The notes: generated by a model from the sequence alone, not told the origin. 64,000 nt of DNA from Nocardia salmonicida NBRC 13393 (GCF_001613085.1 NZ_BDBR01000043.1:26514-90513), one strand, 5' to 3'; counted from the stretch's first letter, positions 24,879-34,483 are shown. Numbers and translations: made by a program.

Positions 24879-24913
24879 TCTGGGGTGGACGTATCGGTGG
24901 GGACTACGGGGTC

Positions 24914-25420
24914 ATGAAGAATTCGACGAAGCGGATCGACAAGCTGGTTACCCAGCTCCCGATTCCCCGGCCGTGGAACCGAACGACGTTCGTCGACAAC
25001 GTCGCCACGCTGCGCGGGCGGCCCATCACCCTGATCTCGACTGCCGACCTCGAACTGCCGGTGACGCCCGACAGCGCGTGCGGCATCTGGCTGATGCGCG
25101 ACAGCGAGGACGTGATCATCTACGAGGCCGCGACCTCGGAATATCACATCGATCAGATCGTCTGCCACGAGCTCGGTCACATGCTGCTCGATCACGACCG
25201 CGCAGCAGGCACTGCCGAGAACGCCCGAGCCCCTGATCCGTTGCTCCGCTCAGCTTTTCCAGACCTCGACCCGGCGACGGTGCGAGCGGTACTGGGGCGC
25301 TCGGACTACGGTGACCGCCTCGAGCGCGAAGCGGAGACCTTCGCCACCCTGGTCATGGTCGCGGCAACAGCCGACCACCCCAGCCAGGGTCTACGCAATG
25401 TTCTTTTCAGGCAGCAATGA
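24914..25420 (+). CDS. ImmA/IrrE-family metallo-endopeptidase
   Basis: Zinc peptidase-like protein of 168 residues with the HELGHM motif (HExxH) at about 91-96 after IDQIVC, and a downstream Glu-rich EREAETFATLV that supplies the third ligand. ImmA/IrrE proteins cleave paired XRE repressors in response to damage or signal. Here the nearest XRE protein is the EspR-like regulator 35 bases upstream, so cleavage or control of that protein is the simplest inference. The stop overlaps the next ATG (ATGA). Confidence 0.88.
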   Translation: MKNSTKRIDKLVTQLPIPRPWNRTTFVDNVATLRGRPITLISTADLELPVTPDSACGIWLMRDSEDVIIYEAATSEYHIDQIVCHELGHMLLDHDRAAGTAENARAPDPLLRSAFPDLDPATVRAVLGRSDYGDRLEREAETFATLVMVAATADHPSQGLRNVLFRQQ

Positions 25421-26637
25421 CCTCGGCAGTATCGGCAACGATCGCATGGCCGATCATCGTCGCGATGACGCTGGTGGTGGGTGCGCGTTGGAACTGGTTC
25501 GCCAGCAGCACGGCCGAACGGTACCTGAACACGACCCTCACCATCATTCTCGCGACCCAACTGCTGCGTGAACGCGCAGTACAGCACGCGATCGCCGAGC
25601 ACACGCCGCTGAGTGTGACCGCGATTCAGCAACTGACGCTGTGCACAATCGTCTGCTCCATCGCACCGTTCCTCTGCGTGGTCGGCATGTTGTCGGGCTG
25701 GAATACCAAACATGCACGACAACAATGTCTTCGGTATGCGTTCGTCGCTGTCGCGTTGTCGGCCCTCATGCTCATCGCCGGTACACGAGCACGACGCGCC
25801 CACATGCCCATCGAAATAACCGGCGGTTGGGACGGGGTACTGGTGTGGGTGGGTTTCTCGGTGCTGCCGACCTACCTGGCCTATGTGATGGTCAGCCGGT
25901 GCCACACCGAATACCGGCAGCCCGGCGTGATCCGCAGCGAGAAACTTGTTCTCGCGGGCATCGCGGCAGCCGGAGCAACCATCGGAGTCACCACCGCTAT
26001 CGCGCTGGTGCTCGCGGTCCTTCAGGAACTACACCTTCTCGATTCCGTCGAGTACCGGATGCAAACCCATCCGCGGAACTTCTTCTGGATCGCCGCCGCC
26101 ATAGTGGCCGTGTCAGCCGCTCCGCCACTACGGTCAGCGACGCGATGGCTCGGCTACGACACGACAAGCAGGCAGTGGCGCCAGCTACGATCACTATGGC
26201 AAGCGATGGTGTCACTGTTCCCCGACAGTCGACTTCCACTTGGCCCGCGCCCGTCGCAGCGACGGATCACTACCTTGCAGCTACACCGTGCGACAGTCGA
26301 AATACGAGACGCCATGCTCGGGCTGCGTTCCTTCGCTCACGACGTAGAACCCGACATGTTCGCGACTTTCACTGCGCGAGAGCACATTCCCAGATCCGAA
26401 TGGGACACAGCCACCCTCGCACTGCAGTTGGCGAGGGCCGCCCACGATCGCCTCGAGGGGATCGCACCGCGTGCCGAGACCGCAACGCCGCTACCTACCT
26501 CGACCTCAGCGAACCTCGCAGACGAGGTATCAGAGTTGTTGCGACTGGCCAAGTGGTGGTCGCCTGCCCATCGGTTCGTCGCCGCCGACCGGTCCGCTTC
26601 GCACCGACCAGCCGAATCACCAACCCAGAAGACGTAG
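25417..26637 (+). CDS. MAB_1171c-like polytopic membrane protein
   Basis: Protein of 406 residues: seven to eight hydrophobic segments in the first ~245 residues (IIVAMTLVVGA, LTIILATQLL, CTIVCSIAPFLCVVGML, FVAVALSALMLIAGT, VLVWVGFSVLP, LVLAGIAAAGATIGV, FFWIAAAIVAV) followed by a ~160-residue cytosolic domain with PLRSATRWLG and VEIRDAMLGLRSF. This matches the family annotated as MAB_1171c putative transporters, regularly found after an XRE and an ImmA/IrrE gene in mycolata and streptomycetes. Its function is unproven. Likely membrane sensor or transporter of the EspR-peptidase-P450 set. Confidence 0.82.
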   Translation: MTSAVSATIAWPIIVAMTLVVGARWNWFASSTAERYLNTTLTIILATQLLRERAVQHAIAEHTPLSVTAIQQLTLCTIVCSIAPFLCVVGMLSGWNTKHARQQCLRYAFVAVALSALMLIAGTRARRAHMPIEITGGWDGVLVWVGFSVLPTYLAYVMVSRCHTEYRQPGVIRSEKLVLAGIAAAGATIGVTTAIALVLAVLQELHLLDSVEYRMQTHPRNFFWIAAAIVAVSAAPPLRSATRWLGYDTTSRQWRQLRSLWQAMVSLFPDSRLPLGPRPSQRRITTLQLHRATVEIRDAMLGLRSFAHDVEPDMFATFTAREHIPRSEWDTATLALQLARAAHDRLEGIAPRAETATPLPTSTSANLADEVSELLRLAKWWSPAHRFVAADRSASHRPAESPTQKT

Positions 26638-26646
26638 GGACACAAC

Positions 26647-28047
26647 ATGATCGAGACGACCACCGCTACGGGGCTATCGGCGAAGCTGCCGCATCCCCGA
26701 TTTCGGCTACCGCTGCTCGGCGACATCCTGACCACCGATTTCGCAAAGCCGTGCCAACGGCTGGCCGAGCAAGCGCGGGAGTTGGGGCCGGTCTTCGAAC
26801 AGAAGCTGTTCGGTTACCCCGCGATCATCGTCACCGGAGTCGAGGCCGTCGAGGAAGTCAACGACGAGTCGCGGTGGGAAAAGCACGTCGGGCACGCGCT
26901 GATCAAACTGCGACCACTGGCGGGCGACGGATTGTTCACCGCCTACAACTCCGAGCCGAATTGGGCCAAGGCACACACCATTCTCGCCCCAGCCTTCACC
27001 AAGTCGGCGATGGCCAACTACCACGGCTCGATCATCGAGACCGTTCGGGAGTTGACCGATGTCTGGTCCGCGACACCGCAGTGGATCGACGTGCCGGCGA
27101 CGACGAACAAGCTGACGTTCGAAATCATTGCGCGCGCAGGGTTCTCGCATTCCTTCGGTTCGCTGGCCGATTCGAACAGCGGTTCCTTCGTCGAAGCGAT
27201 GGTGCGTGAGCTCGCCTACGCCAACCGTCGCACCGACGTCCTTCCCTTGTTCGACAAAGTCTTCCGACGCGACGACCGCGAGCGACACCTGGCCGACCTG
27301 ACGCATGCGCACGCTGTCGTCGACGACATCATCGAGGCCCGCAAAGGCCATCCCCATCGTGAGTATCGCGACATCCTCGATCTCATGCTCGACAGCGTCG
27401 ACCCAGAAACCGGGGAACGTCTCGACACGGTCAACATCCGAAACCAGATCCTCACCTTCCTCATCGCGGGCAGTGAGACCTCCGCCAACACCATCGCTTT
27501 CGCTCTGCACTACCTCTCGACCCGCCCCGACATCGCCGCGACCGTCCGCGTCGAACTCGATGAGCGTTGGCCCACAGCGGAATTCCCGGACATCCGCTAC
27601 GACGACGTGGCCAAGCTGCGTAGTCTGCGCCGCGTCATCGACGAAACTCTGCGGCTGTGGCCAACCGGGCCCGGATACTTCCGCCGGGCCAAGCAAGACA
27701 CCACGCTAGGCGGCCGCTATCGATTCGCTAAGAAGGACTGGGTACTGGTGCTACTCCTCGCCGCCCATCGAGACCCCGCCTGGGGCCCCGATGCCGATCA
27801 GTTCAATCCCGACCGGTTCCTGCCGGACAACCTTCGCGGCCTACCGCCCCGCGTCTACAAGCCTTTCGGTACTGGCCCCCGTGCCTGCATCGGGCGCCAG
27901 TTCGCGTACCACGAAATAGCGGTCACCCTCGCGGTGCTTCTGCACCAGTTCGACCTGGAATCCGACCCCGGCTATGACCTCGATGTCCGCGAAACTCTCA
28001 CCCTCAAGCCTGCAGGGCTCCGGCTGCGCGCACATAGCCGCCGCTAG
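26647..28047 (+). CDS. cytochrome P450 (CYP102-like)
   Basis: Haem monooxygenase of 466 residues. It has the I-helix AGSETSAN oxygen-activation motif at ~275, the ExxR pair in DETLRLWP at ~333, and the haem-ligand loop FGTGPRACIGRQFA with the axial Cys at ~413. The N-terminus (PHPRFRLPLLGD, QKLFGYPAIIVTG) and VLVLLLAAHRDPAWGPDADQFNPDRF resemble the P450 domain of BM3-type fatty-acid hydroxylases. No reductase domain is fused and no ferredoxin gene is nearby. RBS AGGGACACAAC before the ATG. Substrate probably a fatty acyl chain (inference). Confidence 0.92.
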   Translation: MIETTTATGLSAKLPHPRFRLPLLGDILTTDFAKPCQRLAEQARELGPVFEQKLFGYPAIIVTGVEAVEEVNDESRWEKHVGHALIKLRPLAGDGLFTAYNSEPNWAKAHTILAPAFTKSAMANYHGSIIETVRELTDVWSATPQWIDVPATTNKLTFEIIARAGFSHSFGSLADSNSGSFVEAMVRELAYANRRTDVLPLFDKVFRRDDRERHLADLTHAHAVVDDIIEARKGHPHREYRDILDLMLDSVDPETGERLDTVNIRNQILTFLIAGSETSANTIAFALHYLSTRPDIAATVRVELDERWPTAEFPDIRYDDVAKLRSLRRVIDETLRLWPTGPGYFRRAKQDTTLGGRYRFAKKDWVLVLLLAAHRDPAWGPDADQFNPDRFLPDNLRGLPPRVYKPFGTGPRACIGRQFAYHEIAVTLAVLLHQFDLESDPGYDLDVRETLTLKPAGLRLRAHSRR

Positions 28048-28321
28048 GCATCGCCTGAGCAGCAGCGGCCCGCCTAGACGCGACCGCTCATCCAAGTCCC
28101 GCATTGTCTTGACAACAATCGACGGACCCACAGCGAGATGATCCGGGCACGACTACTCCGTCAAGGATCGACGGGCCACAGCTTCAGGATTCCCGGGCCG
28201 GACCCAACCGAGTGCGAGATACTGCAACAGTCAACCAACCCTGGCCCGATGTCTGTCGGCAGCGCATACCCGCAGAACCCGGGGTACATCACCTCGTCGA
28301 CCAACCTATAAGAGGAGCATC
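28048..28321. other. intergenic, no gene seen
   Basis: About 270 bases after the P450. Short frames on both strands have no support. The last 25 bases contain the AGAGGAG ribosome-binding site for the next gene. I see no strong hairpin that would end P450 transcription. Confidence 0.4.
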
Positions 28322-28783
28322 GTGGGTCTGTTCGACGGCGCGCAGCGCGCAAAGGCTGACCGAGACGCAAAACAACAACAGGAAGCTTCCGCTGCCAAGA
28401 AGTCCGGGGAAGAGCGGGCTTCACTCATGGCGGCCGAACATGCTCTTCTGCAAGAGTTCGTCGCTGAAATGACACGATTGAGAATTGCTCCAGCCAGTCA
28501 CAGAGATACGCACTACCCCGACTACGGCGGCACTAGTTCGATAGTGGTCAAACGGAAACGTATCACCGGGTGGAGCCTGTCGAGCTGCCAAGGGTGTACT
28601 GGTGACCGTAGTCCCGCGCTGTCATCGTACGGGCGAGGGTGCGGCGTTGTGGTCGGCACTGACGGATTGCTCTATCAGCTGACAGCTCAGCCGGAAGGAA
28701 TGTTCAGCAAGCCTGTGCCCACTCAGCACCCGCGAGAGAATCTTGAGAAGACGCTAACAATCGTGCTCTCCCGGTACCTATAG
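28322..28783 (+). CDS. hypothetical protein, 153 aa
   Basis: GTG start 5 bases after AGAGGAG. The N-terminal ~45 residues are a charged helix (QRAKADRDAKQQQEASAAKK). The rest carries strands with a CxxC pair in SSCQGCTGDRS and a short glycine-rich turn (YGRGCGVVV), so metal binding is possible. No family recognised. The codon use is less GC-biased than in the P450 gene. Confidence 0.6.
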   Translation: MGLFDGAQRAKADRDAKQQQEASAAKKSGEERASLMAAEHALLQEFVAEMTRLRIAPASHRDTHYPDYGGTSSIVVKRKRITGWSLSSCQGCTGDRSPALSSYGRGCGVVVGTDGLLYQLTAQPEGMFSKPVPTQHPRENLEKTLTIVLSRYL

Positions 28784-28793
28784 CTATTGCGTC

Positions 28794-28805
28794 GCAACCG
28801 GTTGC
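28794..28805. repeat. 12-bp perfect palindrome GCAACCGGTTGC
   Basis: Perfect palindrome 11 bases after the stop of the gene at 28322-28783, between convergent transcription units. No T-run follows, so it is not a classical terminator; it could be a protein-binding site or part of a weak bidirectional end signal. Confidence 0.4.
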
Positions 28806-28900
28806 TCATCGGAACTATGTCAAGCTGACCCCTGCATATGACCACTTAGGCGATTCTCCGATCTCGCCACGAGCTCGGCCGGCAGACATGCGTGACACGT

Positions 28901-30403
28901 TCATCGGCGCTCCACCAGAGCTCTAGCATTCGCGGCCACCCGCACGAACGATTCGGCTGGATCGCTGTCTGCGATCGCTTGTTCGAACTCGCTGACGGTT
29001 CCAGGCCAGGCATTGGTGATCGTGCCGTCAGCGCGCTTCCACCACGTCCTCGCCGCACCATCGCACCAGACAGTTCGGGCGAGAGCACGATCCAACCGAT
29101 CGATGTAGCTCGCCATCGCCCGCTCGATCACCTCCACCGGCGCACCCCAGTCTGCACTGAGGGCCAGACAGCGCATGATGTACCGGGCCTGGTGTTGCTT
29201 GACCGAGGGATTGCTGTTCGACGGAGTGAACGAGTGCGGCCCAGCGATCATGTAGAGATTCGGAAAGCTGGGCACCGCAAGTCCGTAGAAGGCGGTCGGT
29301 CGCCCATCTCGCCGCCACCGGTCGTGCAGGTCCACCCCGCCGCGGCCACGGATCCGCATCCCGGCAAGAAATTCCGGCGCGCGGAACCCGGTGGCCCACA
29401 CGATGACATCCGCGCGGCGCTCGGTGCCGTCGACAGTGCGGATCCCGTCCGGGCCGAGCCGGTCGATGCGGTCGGTCACCAGCTCGACGTGTGGCTGGGA
29501 CAGCGCCGGATAATATCCGCTGTCGAGCAGGATCCGTTTCTCCCCGATCCGGTAGTTCGGTGTGAGCTTCGCGCGCAGCTCACGATCTCGCACCTGCCAC
29601 CGAAGGTGGGCCCGCGCAACGAGTTCGGCAGGTCCCGCCGACCACCCCGCGCGCATGATCGGCGCGAGAACCAGATCAGCGGCGTGGTAGAGCCCCGCCC
29701 GGTAAAGGTCGTGCAGACCGGGCACATGTGTGAGTGCTCTTCGTGACAGCGGTCCGAACGACGCGCCAGGCTTGGGCAGTACCCAGGACGGGGAACGCTG
29801 ATACACGGTGACACCGGCCGCAACGCGGGCCAGCTCGGGAATCATCTGTGCCGACGAGGAACCGGTCCCGACGACGGCGATCTGCCCGCTCAGGTCGGCG
29901 GTGTGATCCCACCGTGCGGAGTGGAACGCAGGGCCGCCGAAGGTCTGCGTTCCACGCACCCGAGGAATCGCGGGTCGATGCAGTTGGCCGAGCGCCCACA
30001 CGACCGCGTCCGTGTAAATGATCTCGCCGGTGGCGGTGCTCAACGCCCAAGTGCGGTCAGTGTCGGAGTAATCCGCGCTCACCACGGAGACGTTGCACCG
30101 TAGGTGCGAGCGCAACCCGTTGCGGTCGGCGACCTCTCGCATGTAGGTCAAGATCGCCTGCTGGCCCGGGTAACGCACATGGGCGTCTCGGTAGGGGTCG
30201 AACGCGAAACTGTACAGGTGGGCGGGCACATCGCAGGAACAGCCCGGGTAGGTGTTCTCCCGCCATACCCCGCCGACCTCTGGTCCTTCCTCGAGGACCA
30301 GAAAATTCTCCACGCCAGCTTGTTTCAGTTCTGCGGCCATGGTGAGCCCACCGAATCCCGCGCCGACCACGACCACACTGTGCTTGATCATGGGTTCGGT
30401 CAT
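28901..30403 (-). CDS. flavin-dependent monooxygenase (Baeyer-Villiger type)
   Basis: FAD/NADPH monooxygenase of 500 residues. First dinucleotide fold VVVVGAGFGGL at 10-20. The Baeyer-Villiger fingerprint FGGPAFHSARWD fits F-x-G-x-x-x-H-x-x-x-W-[PD]. The second fold IAVVGTGSSSAQ follows, with a later VIVWATGFRAPEFL. The ATG at 30403 overlaps the stop of the acyl-CoA-oxidase-like gene (ATGA), so the two form one operon. It faces the P450 gene convergently. Likely oxidises a ketone or related lipid intermediate; substrate unknown. Confidence 0.9.
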   Translation of the reverse strand: MTEPMIKHSVVVVGAGFGGLTMAAELKQAGVENFLVLEEGPEVGGVWRENTYPGCSCDVPAHLYSFAFDPYRDAHVRYPGQQAILTYMREVADRNGLRSHLRCNVSVVSADYSDTDRTWALSTATGEIIYTDAVVWALGQLHRPAIPRVRGTQTFGGPAFHSARWDHTADLSGQIAVVGTGSSSAQMIPELARVAAGVTVYQRSPSWVLPKPGASFGPLSRRALTHVPGLHDLYRAGLYHAADLVLAPIMRAGWSAGPAELVARAHLRWQVRDRELRAKLTPNYRIGEKRILLDSGYYPALSQPHVELVTDRIDRLGPDGIRTVDGTERRADVIVWATGFRAPEFLAGMRIRGRGGVDLHDRWRRDGRPTAFYGLAVPSFPNLYMIAGPHSFTPSNSNPSVKQHQARYIMRCLALSADWGAPVEVIERAMASYIDRLDRALARTVWCDGAARTWWKRADGTITNAWPGTVSEFEQAIADSDPAESFVRVAANARALVERR

Positions 30404-32244
30404 GGCTTCGCCTCGTCGCTGGCCGAGGTGATGGTTGGGGTGCTCGGCCAACCTGCCCATTCTTGCCACCACCGCAAGTAGTCCGGGGCGGCCATCGGCG
30501 CGTCGAAAACGTCCAGGGCGATGTCGAACCCGGCGGCCAACTCCCCCAGGTGTGCTCCCAGGTGCTCACGATGGTGGTGCAGATCGCGGTGAACGCGTTG
30601 TGCTACTCGGGGTGGCATCCGACCATTCGCGGCGAACCAGGTACCACGGCACAGGATTCGTTCCAGCGCGTAAACAGCGGTAGCGGATTCGAGCAGGCCA
30701 CGGGCTATATCGTCTTCGGCCGTCGTCGATGCCTGCCACAACGCGGTCGCCGCGAGTCGTTCACTGGTCGCCGCGGCGAGTTCGATGGCGGCGGTGTCGC
30801 GATCGATCGTGATCCCCGCGACGGCGATGTCATCGCGGCGCCACCCGGCTGCTATGCCCTTTTCCCGATCGCCCAGCATCCGCACGTACCAAGGCAAAAT
30901 CCGGGGCGTGCGCGGCAGCGCCAAGGCAGCAAAATCACGGAAGGTGAGTTGTCCGGCTTGTTTCCACAGCAGCTGCGACTCACCCTCGGCGGTGATAGTT
31001 CCTTCGGTGTTGCCGATCCAGTCCTGAATCCAGTTGGTACGCAGTGATCCCTGCGCGCCGCTGCGTTGCCGACAGGTCAGTAGCACCTCGTGCGCGGTGT
31101 AGGCCAGCAGCGGTTTGACCAGCATCGACCACACGCCCACGACCGGATCTCCGGTCGGTGCGGTCGCTGCGATGTCCTGCACGCGGCGCCCGAGCACGCT
31201 GGTGGCGTAGGTCGCCGCGAGCGCGGAGACCAGGTCGCGGCGGACCATGCCCCGATCAGCCATCAATGTCCGTCCACCAGGGCGGCGTTGCAGTGCGTAG
31301 TTGACCGTCACGGCCAACCCTGCTCGCGCACCGGCTGCGGCCGCGCCTGCCAGATCCAGTCGCCCCTGCCCTAATGTCGCGATCGCCCGGTGGAACCGTG
31401 CGCGCACCGGCACCGTCGACTCGAACCCGTCAGCGCCTATCTGAGCCCATGTCCCACCGAGCAACCCATCAGCGGGTACGAACAGCTGGTCAAACAGGAT
31501 GAGCGCGTGATCCATTGGCGCCCAACCTTTGTCAGGCAGTGCAAGCACACTCAGCCCAGGTTGGAGGCCTTGCTGTGTGCGCACCCTGGTCAGGAGCGGC
31601 AGGACACCTTCGTCTCGACCGTCGACGATGACGCGGGCGGTGATCACTCCGATTTTGGGGGTGGTGGTGTCGGCGATGTTGGGCATGAACTTCCAGCTCG
31701 CCGGGTCGGGCGAGTCGAGCCAGAACCCACCTCGGGTGCTGTCCCAGGTGGCGATGGTCTGCTGGTCGGCACCGTTGGTGCCACCGAGTTCGGTCAACAG
31801 CAGCACTCCGACCGCGGCGCCGGTATCGAGTTCGGTGAGCAGTTCACGCTGGTAGGCAGAGCTGTTGCCTAACGCGGTGACCGCCCCTATCGACAAGTCG
31901 AGGTGGCCGGTCAGGACCGGCAGCAAATGTGGGGCGAAGACCGCCGCCCATTCACACACGATCCCGTGCAGCCGGGGATCGTTGGCGATCGCGACGGCCG
32001 ACCCACCTAGTGCTGCGATCGTTGCGCGGAGCAGGTCTGGTGCCATGCTCGCTTCGGTCGGGTAGGTCAGACCTGTGCTGGGTCGGTCACCGAGTCCGGC
32101 GATCACGGCACGCACTCGGTGATGCAGGAAGGTTTCGGTACCGAGAATCGCGGTGCGCAACGAGTCGACGGTCGGGTCGGAGGGCATCGGCAGGCGGCTC
32201 CCGTGGGGGTGGGCGAGAATTGGCAGTCCATCTACAGTGGTCAT
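30400..32244 (-). CDS. acyl-CoA oxidase/dehydrogenase-family flavoprotein
   Basis: Protein of 614 residues with the layout of peroxisomal-type acyl-CoA oxidases, longer than the ~380-residue acyl-CoA dehydrogenases. Evidence is LLTELGGTNGA, TWDSTRGGFWLDSPDPASWKF, VITARVIVDGRDEGVLPLLTRVR, GLSVLALPDKGWAPMDHALILFDQLFVPADGLLGG, and TAEGESQLLWKQAG where FAD-contact residues normally lie. The ATG at 32244 has a GGAG site 9 bases upstream; a 158-codon in-frame extension upstream is Pro/Arg-rich and not domain-like. Desaturates an acyl thioester by analogy. Confidence 0.85.
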   Translation of the reverse strand: MTTVDGLPILAHPHGSRLPMPSDPTVDSLRTAILGTETFLHHRVRAVIAGLGDRPSTGLTYPTEASMAPDLLRATIAALGGSAVAIANDPRLHGIVCEWAAVFAPHLLPVLTGHLDLSIGAVTALGNSSAYQRELLTELDTGAAVGVLLLTELGGTNGADQQTIATWDSTRGGFWLDSPDPASWKFMPNIADTTTPKIGVITARVIVDGRDEGVLPLLTRVRTQQGLQPGLSVLALPDKGWAPMDHALILFDQLFVPADGLLGGTWAQIGADGFESTVPVRARFHRAIATLGQGRLDLAGAAAAGARAGLAVTVNYALQRRPGGRTLMADRGMVRRDLVSALAATYATSVLGRRVQDIAATAPTGDPVVGVWSMLVKPLLAYTAHEVLLTCRQRSGAQGSLRTNWIQDWIGNTEGTITAEGESQLLWKQAGQLTFRDFAALALPRTPRILPWYVRMLGDREKGIAAGWRRDDIAVAGITIDRDTAAIELAAATSERLAATALWQASTTAEDDIARGLLESATAVYALERILCRGTWFAANGRMPPRVAQRVHRDLHHHREHLGAHLGELAAGFDIALDVFDAPMAAPDYLRWWQEWAGWPSTPTITSASDEAKP

Positions 32245-32714
32245 CGCAAGGTTCTCCAAATGTCTGTATCTGCTCTGTGGGCGGTGGCGACCGCGGCACT
32301 GAGGTCTGGTTTGTGTGGCTCCCTGTGCTCGTGCGGAGACACCCGATCCGGTATCCGGGGAAGTGCGCCCTGTGGAAAAGGGCGCGACCCAGCTGTTGTT
32401 CGGGAGCAGAGTGGTCCTCATCGACCGCATTGCTCTGTGTCCCCTGGCCGGCGGTCCACGCGGTGCCGTCGACGGGGTCCGGCGGCCAGGCGTGGGGCGC
32501 GGTGTCGGCGGTCGCGGTATCGAGGGCAGCCACGGTGGATTGGGCCAGTTCGTGCGGTGGTCTCGTTCGTGGCTTTCGGAAGCAGCCGAACGGTGATCAC
32601 CTGCCACCGCAGTCGGGAGGTGACTCAGATCGGTGCGCACGCGGTATGTCCTTGCCGACCACGTGGCGATGAGTGATGGCTGAATTCGGGTGCGGGGACC
32701 GAGCCGGGGTGTCG
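32245..32714. other. intergenic stretch between the lipid-oxidation operon and the conjugation module
   Basis: About 470 bases. The minus frame of the acyl-CoA-oxidase gene stays open through it, but the deduced sequence is low-complexity and lacks any acyl-CoA-oxidase homology. Both strands have further short frames without ribosome-binding sites. It should hold the promoter of the oxidase operon and the end of the transfer operon. No clear hairpin was found. Confidence 0.45.
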
Positions 32715-33626
32715 TCATAGTTCAGTGCCCGGCATGAGGGAGCGATCTGTTGGTTGGCTGGTCGGTCGGTGGTGCTCGGCTGCTTCGTTGTCGGGTTCTG
32801 TTGCCGTGGTCGGTAGCGCGAGGTGGACGGCGTTTTCGATCCGGTGCCCGATGGTCGAGGGACCATCTGCTGTGGTGGCGTCGATGAGTTGCTGGTGAGC
32901 GCGGGTGAGCAGTTCTTGTGTCGTCGGCGGCATCAGCAGGCCCGCCTCGTCACCGGCTGGTGGTCTGGTGCTGCGGCGCAGGCTAGCCAGCGACGAACGA
33001 ACACTCGCCGCGACCGCCGGAGTGGCGAGGTCACGCCAGAGCGCGGTCAGATCATCGACGGCGAGCGGTCTGTGGGCGGCGAGACGATCAGCGAGGTGGG
33101 CATCGGTCACTGTCACCGCGCGGACGCGTTGGGCGGGACTCATCCCGATCGCGGCGGCGGTGTGAATGATGCGCGTGCGGATCGCGTCCATATTCCGCCG
33201 AAGCTGGTGCGCCACCGCAGGTTCTGGTTCTGACTCGATCCCGGCTCGTTGCAGATGTTGGTGGCGCATCACCGAGACCGTGGCCATGTCGACGAACCGG
33301 TTCGTGTCGGCGACGACTCGGCCGAACCCACGACGGATCACGTTATTTTTGGGTGGATCGCGCAACACCGTCGTCGGTCGCCACACCCGGTTCGCGGTGC
33401 CGTATTCGCGAGCCTGGTTGATCCACACCGCAGGCACTCCCCTGCTCGCGGCGGTGATCTCAGCGATACTGCGGTCAAGGTCGAGCCGAACGAGTTCGGG
33501 GGCATGCTGCTGGCGTCCACGGACGACACCGGCGCGGCGAGCCAGGTCATGGATCAGCGTGAGCGACTCAGCCTGTGGGGCGGGCAGGTCGGAGACCAGA
33601 CGCGGGCCAGCCGAGGGGCTGCTCAT
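32715..33626 (-). CDS. member A of the transfer-region paralogue family
   Basis: Unrecognised, mostly helical protein of 303 residues with no signal peptide. It shares the family order with six other genes here: an N-terminal LIHDLARRAG helix, GVPAVWINQAREYGTANRVW (family consensus GV[DP]-x-x-W-[IV]-x-x-[AT]-R-x-x-G) at ~63-82, a mid helix, MSPAQRVRAV, then TTQELLTRAHQQL. Near the C-terminus lies the tail motif RIENAVHLAL followed by an acidic stretch. Last gene of the transfer operon; its ATG overlaps the stop of member B (ATGA). Confidence 0.7.
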   Translation of the reverse strand: MSSPSAGPRLVSDLPAPQAESLTLIHDLARRAGVVRGRQQHAPELVRLDLDRSIAEITAASRGVPAVWINQAREYGTANRVWRPTTVLRDPPKNNVIRRGFGRVVADTNRFVDMATVSVMRHQHLQRAGIESEPEPAVAHQLRRNMDAIRTRIIHTAAAIGMSPAQRVRAVTVTDAHLADRLAAHRPLAVDDLTALWRDLATPAVAASVRSSLASLRRSTRPPAGDEAGLLMPPTTQELLTRAHQQLIDATTADGPSTIGHRIENAVHLALPTTATEPDNEAAEHHRPTSQPTDRSLMPGTEL

Positions 33627-34483
33627 GGATCGATCCCGGGATAGTTGATTTCCGGGTCGCTGAACACCGGTGCGGTGATGTCGGCGTCATAGTCGGTGTG
33701 GGCCGACTGCGATCGTGTGGCCTCGACAGCGGCACCGATGTGTGCGCCTGGCGCGTCGGAGAACAGGCCACCCACACCGACATCGCGTTCGCTGAGAGCG
33801 TGGAGTACGGCGATCGGCTCGGGTGGGGCGATCGTCGGGTTCGGTGTGATCCCTGCTGCGGCCAAGGCGATGGATTGTGCGGTGTAGCTGGTCATGTCGG
33901 TGTTCGCGATCGCGTGCCAGTGTTGGGTGAGTTGGGCTTGGGTCTGCCCGGCCGCCGATGCCGAGGCTTGCTTCATCCATTGCTGGTGGGGCCAGTGCTG
34001 TCGGGCTTGGTCGGTGTCGATACCGAGCAGGACACCGATCTGAGCGGATCGGCGCCAGAGCGTGGTGAGGGTCTGGTCCACGGTCGCGGTGGTGTCGTCG
34101 TGTCGCCCGGTGCCGTGGGTGTAGGCCGCGTGGATGCCGGTGAACCGGGCTAGTCGGTCGATATCGGCGCGGAGGTTATCGACCAACGCGTCGCGGTCGA
34201 TCGGGGCTGCACGGCGCAGGAACAGGTTGGTGTTCCAGCGGATTGCTTTGGTGCCGCGTTCGCGTGCCTGATCGACCCACTCGGCCGGCACCCCACCCGC
34301 GAGGGCCGCTGCGGCGAGTTCGGTGTGCACCGTCGCCCGCGCGTGGAAATTCCGCGTCCCGTCTTGGGTCGGCTCAATACCGCTGGCGCGCTGGATGGTC
34401 AGCAGCTTCTGTGAGTCAGCGGCTTGATTCTGCAGTGCTTTGAGGACCCGTTTCTGGACTGCGGTCGCGTTCGCCATACTCAC
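33623..34483 (-). CDS. member B of the transfer-region paralogue family
   Basis: Unrecognised protein of 286 residues starting at a GTG that overlaps the DUF4913 stop (GTGA). It has a KALQNQAADSQKLL helix at ~14-27, GGVPAEWVDQARERGTKAIRW at ~63-83, a WRRSAQIGVLLGID block, and HWPHQQWMKQA where relatives have [WL]G or W-x-x-x-x-x-W. The tail motif HIGAAVEATRSQ is followed by acidic residues (DYDADI, SDPEINYPGIDP). It is most similar in design to F and G. No catalytic motif visible. Confidence 0.72.
   Translation of the reverse strand: MSMANATAVQKRVLKALQNQAADSQKLLTIQRASGIEPTQDGTRNFHARATVHTELAAAALAGGVPAEWVDQARERGTKAIRWNTNLFLRRAAPIDRDALVDNLRADIDRLARFTGIHAAYTHGTGRHDDTTATVDQTLTTLWRRSAQIGVLLGIDTDQARQHWPHQQWMKQASASAAGQTQAQLTQHWHAIANTDMTSYTAQSIALAAAGITPNPTIAPPEPIAVLHALSERDVGVGGLFSDAPGAHIGAAVEATRSQSAHTDYDADITAPVFSDPEINYPGIDP

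Noticed and set aside
25641..27209. 522-codon plus-strand frame overlapping the MAB_1171c-like and P450 genes
   Set aside because: It is a shifted frame over two well-supported genes and its product is Arg-rich low-complexity sequence, a normal artefact of high-GC DNA.
30400..32718. 772-codon open frame for the acyl-CoA-oxidase-like gene
   Set aside because: The 158 extra N-terminal codons encode Pro/Arg/Thr-rich sequence without homology, while the ATG at 32244 has a good ribosome-binding site and starts just before the domain.
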